Made by a program: the position numbers and the translations under genes
The notes under the pieces: model-generated
What the model was told of the DNA's origin: nothing
Databases searched by the model: none
Seen by the model: only the letters and a program-made list of their open reading frames with translations
Part shown: positions 1 to 5,527 of the stretch, piece by piece
How positions within the stretch are numbered: position 1 is the stretch's first letter
Layout: every line of letters begins with the position of its first letter
Origin: Thioalkalivibrio sp.
Lineage (GTDB): Bacteria; Pseudomonadota; Gammaproteobacteria; Ectothiorhodospirales; Ectothiorhodospiraceae
DNA length: 5,535 nucleotides
Direction: 5' to 3'
Assembly (NCBI GenBank): GCA_003553165.1
Contig: PUOZ01000033.1
Span: 1-5,535, forward strand

Positions 1-307
1 GTTGAGCGGGGTGGAAGGGCCTTCTATACTGCCCGCGCAGTCGAGCGCGCTGCACCTCATCCAGCAGATCCGCGACGAGGCCCATCGCTTTGCGATCACC
101 GGGCATCGGGCGAGACGTGCCAAGGCACGCCGGGAATCGCGTCTGGAGGAGATTCCTGGGCTGGGGCCAAAGCGCAGGACGGCCCTGCTGCGCCACTTCG
201 GCGGGCTGCGCGGGATCACCCGGGCGGGGGTGGATGAACTGGCCAAGGTTCCCGGCATCAGCCGAAACCTGGCCCGCGCGATCTACGAAGGTTTTCACGA
301 GAGTTGA
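1..307 (+). CDS. uvrC: UvrC, excinuclease ABC subunit C, C-terminal end (5' partial)
   Basis: UvrC makes the two incisions flanking DNA damage in the UvrABC nucleotide excision repair complex in the cytoplasm. Only about the last 101 of some 600 residues are in the window; the reading frame is open at the left edge, so the true start lies upstream. The visible part carries the family signature [19 protein letters not shown] at the end of the second nuclease half. A tandem helix-hairpin-helix DNA-binding module follows: [19 protein letters not shown] (visible residues about 48-66) and [16 protein letters not shown] (about 80-95). In UvrC this module binds DNA and is needed for 5' incision. The TGA stop at 305-307 is one base before the pgsA ATG, which implies cotranscription and translational coupling. 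The identification is secure; only the C-terminus can be judged here. Confidence 0.95.
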   Translation, partial: LSGVEGPSILPAQSSALHLIQQIRDEAHRFAITGHRARRAKARRESRLEEIPGLGPKRRTALLRHFGGLRGITRAGVDELAKVPGISRNLARAIYEGFHES

Positions 308-308
308 G

Positions 309-860
309 ATGCTACGCAAACTGCCCAACTGGCTGACCTGGTCGCGCATCGCCCTGATTCCGCTGATGGTGCTGCTGTTCTACCTGCTGCCGGCACCCTG
401 GGGCGGCATCGTCGCGGCCCTGATCTTCGCGCTGGCGGGCTTCACCGACTGGCTCGACGGCTATCTCGCGCGCCGCCTCGAGGTGACCTCGCGCTTCGGT
501 GCCTTTCTCGATCCGGTGGCCGACAAGCTGATCGTCGCGGCGGCACTGGTGCTGGTGGTGGACACCGCGGCCGGCATCGGCATCGCGGTTGCCGCGATCA
601 TCATCATCGGCCGCGAGATCGCGATCTCGGCGCTGCGCGAGTGGATGGCGGGCGTGGGCAAGCGGGCGCGGGTGGCGGTATCCTGGGTTGGGAAGGTGAA
701 GACGACGGCCCAGATGGTCTCCATCTTCCTGCTGCTCTGGGCCGTGCCGGTCGGGCCGATCCCCATGTTTTTTCTCGGCGAGTGGCTTCTGTACCTCGCA
801 GCCGTTCTGACCCTGGTCTCCATGGTGCAGTACATGCTGGCGGCGCGGCAAGGTGCTTGA
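309..860 (+). CDS. pgsA: PgsA, CDP-diacylglycerol--glycerol-3-phosphate 3-phosphatidyltransferase
   Basis: This inner-membrane enzyme makes phosphatidylglycerophosphate and CMP from CDP-diacylglycerol and sn-glycerol 3-phosphate, the committed step to phosphatidylglycerol and cardiolipin. The 183-residue product has normal length for PgsA. The CDP-alcohol phosphatidyltransferase signature D-x2-D-G-x2-A-R-x8-G-x3-D-x3-D is complete: D47, D50, G51, A54, R55, G64, D68 and D72. These acidic residues bind the metal and the CDP moiety. The N-terminus (MLRKLPNWLTWSRIALIPLM) is typical of PgsA. Hydrophobic segments lie near residues 12-27, 32-46, 73-100, 132-147 and 153-177. The frame is open upstream to base 90, but the ATG at 309 is chosen because it begins the conserved N-terminus and lies one base after the uvrC stop. 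The only ribosome-binding signal is a weak purine stretch (GAGAG) inside the end of uvrC, which fits translational coupling. No terminator is evident before the next gene. Confidence 0.96.
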   Translation: MLRKLPNWLTWSRIALIPLMVLLFYLLPAPWGGIVAALIFALAGFTDWLDGYLARRLEVTSRFGAFLDPVADKLIVAAALVLVVDTAAGIGIAVAAIIIIGREIAISALREWMAGVGKRARVAVSWVGKVKTTAQMVSIFLLLWAVPVGPIPMFFLGEWLLYLAAVLTLVSMVQYMLAARQGA

Positions 861-1018
861 GGTTTTCCAGAGAAACGCACCTCAGGTCTTGCAGATTGTC
901 GAACCATTCCCCGGATGCCGCGCAGGCGAAGGGCGTTGGACTTGCCGACCGGCGGCCCACCCGTTTCGATCCGAACGCCACTGGCACCGGCGGAACAAAC
1001 GACGAAGAGTCGACGAAG

Positions 1019-2224
1019 ATGCCAATCCACATCAAGCTGGCGAAGAGCGCCAGGGAGATCGATGACGCCTTGTGGCTTCGCCATGAGGTCTTCGTGGTTG
1101 AGGATGGGCGATTCGGCGGGAAGCCGCTGCGCGACGAGCGGCTGGTCGATCGCTTCGATGCCTTTCCCGAGACCTCGCACATGGTGGCGTACGAGAATGA
1201 TGAGCCTGTCGCCACCGTCCGGTTGATCAAGGACAGTGGTATCGGCATGCCGGTCGACGAACTCTATGATTTCGGTCCCATCCGTTCGCAGTTGCTGGCA
1301 GGGGCCATGGCTGCGAATGGTCGACCGCCAGGGGCTGTACAGCTGCAGTTCGGCAGTGCGGGCATGTTCGCGATTCGCGCGAACTGGCGGCGCCGGCGTG
1401 ATGTGATCCGGGCGATGTTCCGCATGGCAGCGGCCGCGTTGCATCGCTGCGGTGTGACCCACGTGTTGGCGGTCGTCAACCACGAGACGGCTGGGATGTA
1501 CCGCCGTTTCGGATTCGTTCAGCGCAGCGAGAAGATCTGGCATGAGGAGATCGGCGATCACATCATCGCTCTGACGGGTATGACAGAGGATCTCCACGTG
1601 TGGGCGCGCGGGCAGCTGCCGGAAACCGTCATCAGCCTATTCGAGCACAGCTGCGATCGCATCGTGTTCCGGGCCGGTGAGTCCGTTTTTCTAGAGGGCG
1701 ATGCCGGGGAGCAAGCCTTCGTGGTGGACTCGGGTGAGCTGCGCATCACGCGGAGGCGGGACTCCGGTGAGGAGCTGACGCTCGCCCATCTGAAACGCGG
1801 CGAGTTGTTCGGCGAACTTGCGCTGATCGACGACAAGCCCCGCTCGGCGTCCGCGATCGCGGTGTCCGACACTGAACTCATGACGCTCGATCGCGAGACG
1901 TTCCAGCGTCATTTGCGAGAGAACCCCGACCAGGGCCAGCAGCTGTTGCAGGTGTTCTCGTCCAGGATGCGTTCGATGGGCGACCTCGCGATGGTCCTCG
2001 CCTTCGCTCCCGCCGCGCAGCGTCTCGAGTTTGCGCTCGAACTCGCGCGCCGCCAGGCCGTGCGGGATCCCGGAGATGTCAGGAAATCGGTGTTCCGGGG
2101 AGGGCCGCGCGAACTGGCGCTTCTCGCCGCCGTCGATGAGCAGGCCGCGGTTGCGTTTCTCGAACAGGCCGCCGCCGAATCCAGCCTCGAGTTTTCCCAG
2201 CGCATTATCGCGTTTCTCGATTGA
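1019..2224 (+). CDS. LuxI/FeeM-like (GNAT-fold) acyltransferase fused to a cyclic-nucleotide-binding domain
   Basis: A 401-residue soluble protein; I do not recognise a named gene. Residues about 1-195 look like the acyltransferase superfamily that contains LuxI-type acyl-homoserine lactone synthases and FeeM-type N-acyl amino acid synthases. Visible matches to the LuxI pattern are R21-x3-F25, D44-x2-D47 and R68 (in ATVRLI). A GNAT-like end follows: a helix after RRRRDVIRAMFRMA, the strand THVLAVVN, then MYRRFGF (160-166). Residues about 205-320 are a cyclic-nucleotide-binding domain with phosphate-binding cassette FGELALIDDKPRSASA (264-279). E266 should contact the ribose and R275 the phosphate. 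No helix-turn-helix follows, so it is not a CRP-like regulator. Residues 321-401 are helical and unassigned. The ATG at 1019 is chosen because a GAAGAG motif lies 9 bases upstream and the protein aligns from here; the frame is open further upstream without a good start. It may be read with uvrC-pgsA after a 158-base gap or from its own unseen promoter. Inferred role: an acyl transfer switched by cAMP. Donor and acceptor are unknown; protein lysine acylation is an alternative. Confidence 0.8.
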   Translation: MPIHIKLAKSAREIDDALWLRHEVFVVEDGRFGGKPLRDERLVDRFDAFPETSHMVAYENDEPVATVRLIKDSGIGMPVDELYDFGPIRSQLLAGAMAANGRPPGAVQLQFGSAGMFAIRANWRRRRDVIRAMFRMAAAALHRCGVTHVLAVVNHETAGMYRRFGFVQRSEKIWHEEIGDHIIALTGMTEDLHVWARGQLPETVISLFEHSCDRIVFRAGESVFLEGDAGEQAFVVDSGELRITRRRDSGEELTLAHLKRGELFGELALIDDKPRSASAIAVSDTELMTLDRETFQRHLRENPDQGQQLLQVFSSRMRSMGDLAMVLAFAPAAQRLEFALELARRQAVRDPGDVRKSVFRGGPRELALLAAVDEQAAVAFLEQAAAESSLEFSQRIIAFLD

Positions 2225-2227
2225 GCC

Positions 2228-2249
2228 CGCCGCGCCGGCGCGCCTGGCG
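2228..2249. other. GC-rich hairpin just after the acyltransferase stop codon
   Basis: The arms CGCC-GCGC and GCGC-(CT)-GGCG can pair around a CGGC loop, giving eight base pairs with a two-base bulge, three bases after the stop of the acyltransferase gene. The core 2231-2242 is a perfect 12-base palindrome. No T-run follows on either strand, so it is not a classic intrinsic terminator. It could stabilise the 3' end or mark the convergent junction. At this GC content such a stem can also arise by chance. Confidence 0.35.
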
Positions 2250-2396
2250 CTGATCCGCAGCCACCCAACCTTCCTCGCCCCTTCAGGACAACGGTGAACA
2301 AGTCGATTCTGTTCATGGTTCGACAAACCCACCACGAACGGACCCGTCTCCTTGTCGTCCGGACCGGCCCTTGGCCGCGGCAGGACTGCGCAGGAT

Positions 2397-3536
2397 TCAG
2401 TCGGGATCGGGTGGGGCCTCCGGGGTAGAGCCTGGAATGGTTTCCCGGACCGTCTCGGGGTCTGGTTCCGTATCGACGCGTTCGCGCAGACTCTCCAGGC
2501 GTTCCTGTACCCGCTCGGCGCGCTCGAGCGCTGTGCTCAGACCCGTGTGCTCGGGTGCCAGATGCTGCCCCCTGCGCCATTGCTCGATCGCCGCTTCGAT
2601 CTGCCCGGTGGCATAGAGCCGCCGCCCATCTTCAAGAACCTCCTCCAGCCAGGCCGCGCGTCGCTGTTCGAACCCGGAGCAAAGGGCATCGAGCGTTCGG
2701 TCACTGGTGCCGCTCCAGGCAGGGTCCCGGCAAATGCGTTGCGCGCCGGGCAGGTCATCCCATTGCAGTGCCCGCCGCAGTTCCGCCGTGGTGCGTCGCA
2801 GGTCGCCCGGCGCATCGTTGGTCGCTGCCGGCGGGGGTTGTAGCAGGGCCAATGCCTGCTGCCGCTGTTCGGAGGGTGCCAAAGCCTCGGCCCGGCGGAG
2901 GAGCGGGAGACGCGCAGCCGGGTCGTCTCCCCGGCTTGCCCGCATATCGAGCCTTTCCGCGAGTCTGGCGGCCTGCTCTTCGATCTCCTCCGGCGGCCAG
3001 GGGAGTTCCCCCGGATCTCGGGTCAGGCGGCTCATTTTCTCGATGACCTGCCTTTGCCGGAGCAGATGGTCGGCTTCGAGGCGGAGGTGCTCGACCTCCA
3101 GTGCGTCCATCTCCGTCGCGCGGGCGGCGGAGAGCGTCTCGATACGATCCTCCAGAAGCGCATTTTCCGGCAGACGCGAGCGTGCTCCCTCGAGGATTGC
3201 GACGGCCAGGCCCAGGTACCCCGCCCGAACCAGTTGTTCGCCGGTCGCAAGTGCGACCGCACTGGCCTGGTCGGCAGCGGCCTCGATCTCGGTTCGGCGG
3301 TCGAGCAGGTGCGCGAAGTCCTCCGCATCGAGTCTGTCGAGCAGTGCCAGTGCCGACCGGTAATCCTCGGCAGCCATGGCGCGGTCGAAGCGCTGTTCCA
3401 CCGTTTCCATCGTTTCCACCGGCGGCACCGCGGCGCAGCCCTGAAGGATCAGCAGCAGAAGCATCAGGGCGGCAACGCTCCAGTGCAGCCGGCTTCGCTG
3501 CTTCGGGCCCGGCTGGAACGGAGTGGTTTCACCCAT
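2397..3536 (-). CDS. TPR-like repeat lipoprotein, predicted outer-membrane or periplasmic
   Basis: A 379-residue hypothetical lipoprotein; I do not recognise a family name. The N-terminus is basic (PKQRSR, 11-16), then hydrophobic (VAALMLLLLIL, 21-31), then a lipobox-like LQGC with the acylated cysteine at C34. Gln at -2 is less common but tolerated. Ala at +2 rather than Asp predicts Lol sorting to the outer membrane. The mature part is almost all helical. TPR-like segments lie at about 46-70 and 96-129, with the clearest at about 297-331 (GRRLYATGQIEAAIEQWRRG). Charged, coiled-coil-prone helices lie at 140-200. C269 and C286 could form a disulfide. The last 23 residues are acidic and proline-rich. 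The ATG at 3536 is chosen because GGGGGAG lies 11 bases upstream; an in-frame TTG at 3563 would add nine residues and overlap the cyclase. It starts 5 bases after the cyclase stop, so the two are almost certainly cotranscribed. A role in presenting a periplasmic signal to the cyclase, or in envelope assembly, is inference. Confidence 0.78.
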   Translation of the reverse strand: MGETTPFQPGPKQRSRLHWSVAALMLLLLILQGCAAVPPVETMETVEQRFDRAMAAEDYRSALALLDRLDAEDFAHLLDRRTEIEAAADQASAVALATGEQLVRAGYLGLAVAILEGARSRLPENALLEDRIETLSAARATEMDALEVEHLRLEADHLLRQRQVIEKMSRLTRDPGELPWPPEEIEEQAARLAERLDMRASRGDDPAARLPLLRRAEALAPSEQRQQALALLQPPPAATNDAPGDLRRTTAELRRALQWDDLPGAQRICRDPAWSGTSDRTLDALCSGFEQRRAAWLEEVLEDGRRLYATGQIEAAIEQWRRGQHLAPEHTGLSTALERAERVQERLESLRERVDTEPDPETVRETIPGSTPEAPPDPD

Positions 3537-3541
3537 ATGAC

Positions 3542-4870
3542 TCACTTCTCCCCCAGAATACAAAGGACCTTCACTTCCTCGCCCAGCCCGCGCAGTTTGC
3601 GCGTGCCACAGGGGCGGATGCGAAAGCGTCGCCAGAGTTCACTGCTTTCGAGAAAGCCCTCCGCAACGACGAGGGCATCGGTATCTGCCACGTCGGTCAG
3701 GCGCGCCGCGACGTTGACTGCATCGCCGACCACGGTGAACTGCATCCGCTCCGGTGCGCCCACGTTACCCGCGAGCATCTGGCCCGCATGCAGACCAATA
3801 CGGAAGTCCACGCGCGACTCGCCGCGTGCCTCCCGGTCGCGGTTCACCTCGCGCACGGTCGTCAGCAGTGCCAGTCCCGTGCGCAGGGCATTGAGTCGAT
3901 GGTTGGGATCGGGAGTGATGACGCCGAACACGGCCATCATGCCGTCACCGATGTACTTGTCGACCACGCCTTCATGGGCCGCGATGGTGCTGGCCATGGG
4001 TCCGAAGAACTCGTTCAGCGTACGGCCCAGTTCCGTGGGATCGAGACCCTCGGCCAGACTCGTGTAGCCCTTGATGTCCGCGAACAGCACCGAACCCTCG
4101 ACCGGGCGCCCGCCGAGTTCCACCCGGTCGAGGTTGTTCAGGACGTCCTGCGCCACTCCGTCGGAAACATAGCGGCGCAATGCGCCTTCGACCTGGTCCT
4201 TGCGCAGCAGGTCGGTCGTCATGCGTTGAAAGGCCAGCGTCAGCTCTCCCAGTTCATCCTTGCCGCGCTCCTGGCCCAGTGGCTGCGACGAATGGGCGCG
4301 GCTTGCCTGTGCGAGGCGCTCCAGGGGGCGTACCAGGCGCTTGCTGATGAAGATGGCCAGTACCAGCCCGATCAGCGAGACCAGGACGGCCGTGAGGACG
4401 CCGGCCTGGATGGTGTTGCGCACGAGCCCCTGCATCGGGGTCGGGTCGATGAATGCCTCGACCCAGCCCACCTCGACATCCTGGAACAGGATTGGATGGC
4501 GATGGTAATGGGTCCAATGAACCAGGGTCCAGGGCTGTCGCAATTCCAGGGGCTGGTTTTCGGGAAGTCGCCCCGCGCTCGCCAGCAGGCCTCGATCAGT
4601 GGCGTGCACGGCGATGAAAACGACATTGCTGTCCTCCAGTTGGGTGTGGATCAGCGTCTCCAGGGTCAGTTGATCATCGGCCAGTATCGGCTCCGCCGAG
4701 GACCGGGCGATGTGACCGACGGTCAGTTCGGCCTGAACTCGGATCTGGTTGCTCAGCACCTCCCGGACCTGGTAGAGCACCAGGGTGGCCAGCAGCGAGA
4801 CAGCGAGCAGCGTCAGCCCGATGATGACGGCGGCGAGCTTCCAGGCGATGGGCAGGTAGCGGGGAATCAT
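3542..4870 (-). CDS. Membrane-bound class III adenylate cyclase with periplasmic sensor region and HAMP
   Basis: Inner-membrane enzyme expected to convert ATP to cAMP and pyrophosphate. In the 442-residue form, a first membrane segment lies at about 10-33, an extracytoplasmic region of about 115 residues follows, the second membrane segment is at about 153-175, and a HAMP linker runs to about 228 (SKRLVRPLERLAQAS, then GKDELGELTLAFQRM). The cyclase-typical RRYVSDGVAQDVL precedes the catalytic domain (about 255-440). Catalytic features are present: metal-binding D265 (LFADIKGYT) and D309 (DKYIGDGMMAVFG), purine-specifying K305, and transition-state residues N386 and R390 (GDAVNVAARL). T379 occupies the second purine-specifying position, where Asp occurs in class IIIa; Lys plus Thr marks class IIIb adenylate cyclases. 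A guanylate cyclase (Glu/Cys) is therefore unlikely. Start choice is uncertain. The ATG at 4870 puts the first membrane helix right after the N-terminus but lacks a clear ribosome-binding site. An in-frame ATG at 4951 adds 27 residues, with a weak AAAGGG about 12 bases upstream. First gene of a pair with the lipoprotein. Confidence 0.92.
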   Translation of the reverse strand: MIPRYLPIAWKLAAVIIGLTLLAVSLLATLVLYQVREVLSNQIRVQAELTVGHIARSSAEPILADDQLTLETLIHTQLEDSNVVFIAVHATDRGLLASAGRLPENQPLELRQPWTLVHWTHYHRHPILFQDVEVGWVEAFIDPTPMQGLVRNTIQAGVLTAVLVSLIGLVLAIFISKRLVRPLERLAQASRAHSSQPLGQERGKDELGELTLAFQRMTTDLLRKDQVEGALRRYVSDGVAQDVLNNLDRVELGGRPVEGSVLFADIKGYTSLAEGLDPTELGRTLNEFFGPMASTIAAHEGVVDKYIGDGMMAVFGVITPDPNHRLNALRTGLALLTTVREVNRDREARGESRVDFRIGLHAGQMLAGNVGAPERMQFTVVGDAVNVAARLTDVADTDALVVAEGFLESSELWRRFRIRPCGTRKLRGLGEEVKVLCILGEK

Positions 4871-5213
4871 GGGTGCAGAGCGGCTAAGCGCCGTGGTTGA
4901 AGTGGCGTGCGGCAGGCGTTCATGGCGATAGGATACCCCCGAGCCATCCATGCCATCGGGTTACCCTTTGGGAGTCAGACCCGTTGCCAGTCTATTCATC
5001 ATCGTTCTGTCCTGCTGGGGACGGGATCGCAACAGGCCGGCAGGAGACTCGCTTTTGGGGTGCATGCAGCATGTCGCCTTATCTGTACTCCGGGGCTCGT
5101 GTGCCGTGAGGCGAACGCGCTGAGTCTTGATCACACTGGACATGGTGTCCATTGGTTTCAGGATGAAAGGCCGAAGTCTCATACGTCGCCTGATCAATAG
5201 CTTAGGGGTGGTG
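4871..5213. other. Intergenic region between the cyclase start and the tRNA promoter
   Basis: No convincing gene lies in these 343 bases. The first 81 may be coding if the cyclase starts at the ATG at 4951. The transcription start of the cyclase-lipoprotein pair should lie here on the minus strand, but I find no good -35/-10 pair. A TGTGATC half-site resembling half of a CRP operator lies on the minus strand (TCACA on plus at 5131-5135); its expected partner half is absent. TGCATGCA at 5061-5068 is a short palindrome. A minus-strand frame of about 63 codons ending in TAA at 4961-4963 has no ribosome-binding site or recognisable protein. Confidence 0.5.
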
Positions 5214-5241
5214 TTGACGGACCCAGCGGAGTCTGTACAAT
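5214..5241 (+). promoter_or_regulatory. Sigma70-type promoter of tRNA-Gly
   Basis: TTGACG at 5214-5219 (five of six to the -35 consensus) and TACAAT at 5236-5241 (five of six to the -10) are separated by 16 bases, close to the optimal 17. ACGCG directly follows the -10; a GC-rich discriminator is typical of stringently controlled stable-RNA promoters. Transcription should begin near 5248, giving a leader of about 12 bases before the mature tRNA 5' end at 5260. Confidence 0.85.
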
Positions 5242-5259
5242 ACGCGTCCTGGAACAGCT

Positions 5260-5334
5260 GCGGGAATAGCTCAGTGGTAGAGCACAACCTTGCCAAGGTT
5301 GGGGTCGCGAGTTCGAATCTCGTTTCCCGCTCCA
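5260..5334 (+). tRNA. tRNA-Gly (anticodon GCC)
   Basis: A complete cloverleaf of 75 bases including an encoded CCA. The acceptor GCGGGAA pairs with TTCCCGC, with discriminator T at 5331. The D arm is GCTC/GAGC around AGTGGTA. The anticodon arm CAACC/GGTTG holds the loop TTGCCAA with anticodon GCC at 5292-5294, reading GGC and GGU. The T arm GCGAG/CTCGT (one G-T pair) holds TTCGAAT. It corresponds in position and identity to E. coli glyW downstream of pgsA. The promoter at 5214-5241 drives it. Confidence 0.98.
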
Positions 5335-5344
5335 GAATATTGCG

Positions 5345-5367
5345 AACCCCGGTGCCGCCGGGGTTTT
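5345..5367 (+). terminator. Terminator-like hairpin between the two tRNA genes
   Basis: AACCCCGG (5345-5352) pairs perfectly with CCGGGGTT (5358-5365) around the five-base loop TGCCG. It is followed by two more T residues and then CCGTTT. This is a stable intrinsic-terminator shape with a short, interrupted U-tract, beginning ten bases after the CCA of tRNA-Gly. Since no clear promoter is seen for tRNA-Cys, it may be a partial terminator or a processing structure instead. Confidence 0.6.
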
Positions 5368-5400
5368 CCGTTTAAGCCGCCATCCCCAGGCGCCAAACGG
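5368..5400. repeat. Second inverted repeat in the inter-tRNA spacer
   Basis: CCGTTT (5368-5373) is complementary to AAACGG (5395-5400), and inside these CGCC (5378-5381) pairs with GGCG (5389-5392) around a seven-base loop. The two stems are separated by a 4/2 internal loop. It begins immediately after the T-run of the preceding hairpin. It might be a processing determinant or chance; there is no T-run after it. Confidence 0.35.
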
Positions 5401-5414
5401 ACGATGCACCACCC

Positions 5415-5488
5415 GGCTGGGTGGCAGAGTGGTTATGCAGCGGCCTGCAAAGCCGTGTACGCCGGTTCGATTCCGACCCCAGCCTCCA
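5415..5488 (+). tRNA. tRNA-Cys (anticodon GCA)
   Basis: A complete 74-base tRNA with encoded CCA. The acceptor GGCTGGG pairs with CCCAGCC, with discriminator T at 5485. The anticodon arm GCGGC/GCCGT holds loop CTGCAAA, with anticodon GCA at 5447-5449 reading UGC and UGU. The T loop contains GGTTCGATTCC. The D stem has a non-pairing 13:22 position (G and A); an unusual 13:22 contact is also known in E. coli tRNA-Cys. It matches cysT in position after tRNA-Gly. No separate promoter is clear in the 80-base spacer, so it probably depends on readthrough from the tRNA-Gly promoter. Confidence 0.97.
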
Positions 5489-5501
5489 TCACTCGTTTCA
5501 G

Positions 5502-5527
5502 GGGTCTCAGGAGGTCTCTCCTGTCCC
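5502..5527 (+). other. Hairpin downstream of tRNA-Cys
   Basis: CAGGAG (5508-5513) pairs perfectly with CTCCTG (5518-5523) around the loop GTCT, and flanking GGG (5502-5504) can pair with CCC (5525-5527) across a small internal loop. It sits about 20 bases after the tRNA-Cys CCA. No T-run is seen before the window ends, so it may be a terminator or a processing stem, and I cannot decide between them. No tRNA-Leu, which follows cysT in E. coli, is visible in the remaining 47 bases. Confidence 0.35.

Noticed and set aside
90..308. Upstream extension of pgsA within uvrC
   Set aside because: The extended residues are unrelated to PgsA, whose conserved N-terminus begins at the ATG at 309.
641..1018. 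In-frame N-terminal extension of the acyltransferase gene
   Set aside because: The extension would overlap the well-supported end of pgsA in another frame. The domain begins at MPIHIK, and GAAGAG is well placed before the ATG at 1019.
461..1597. Open frame of 378 codons on the minus strand
   Set aside because: It is antisense to pgsA and the acyltransferase, crosses the gap between them and has no recognisable motif.
3101..4900. Open frame of 599 codons on the plus strand
   Set aside because: It lies antisense to the cyclase and lipoprotein genes, whose domain motifs are clear. Its translation is low-complexity Arg/Gln/His-rich with no family motif, as expected from a GC-rich antisense frame.
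4961..5159. Short minus-strand frame of about 63 codons upstream of the cyclase
   Set aside because: It has no ribosome-binding site, no recognisable protein and unconvincing composition. A leader peptide cannot be excluded but is not supported.
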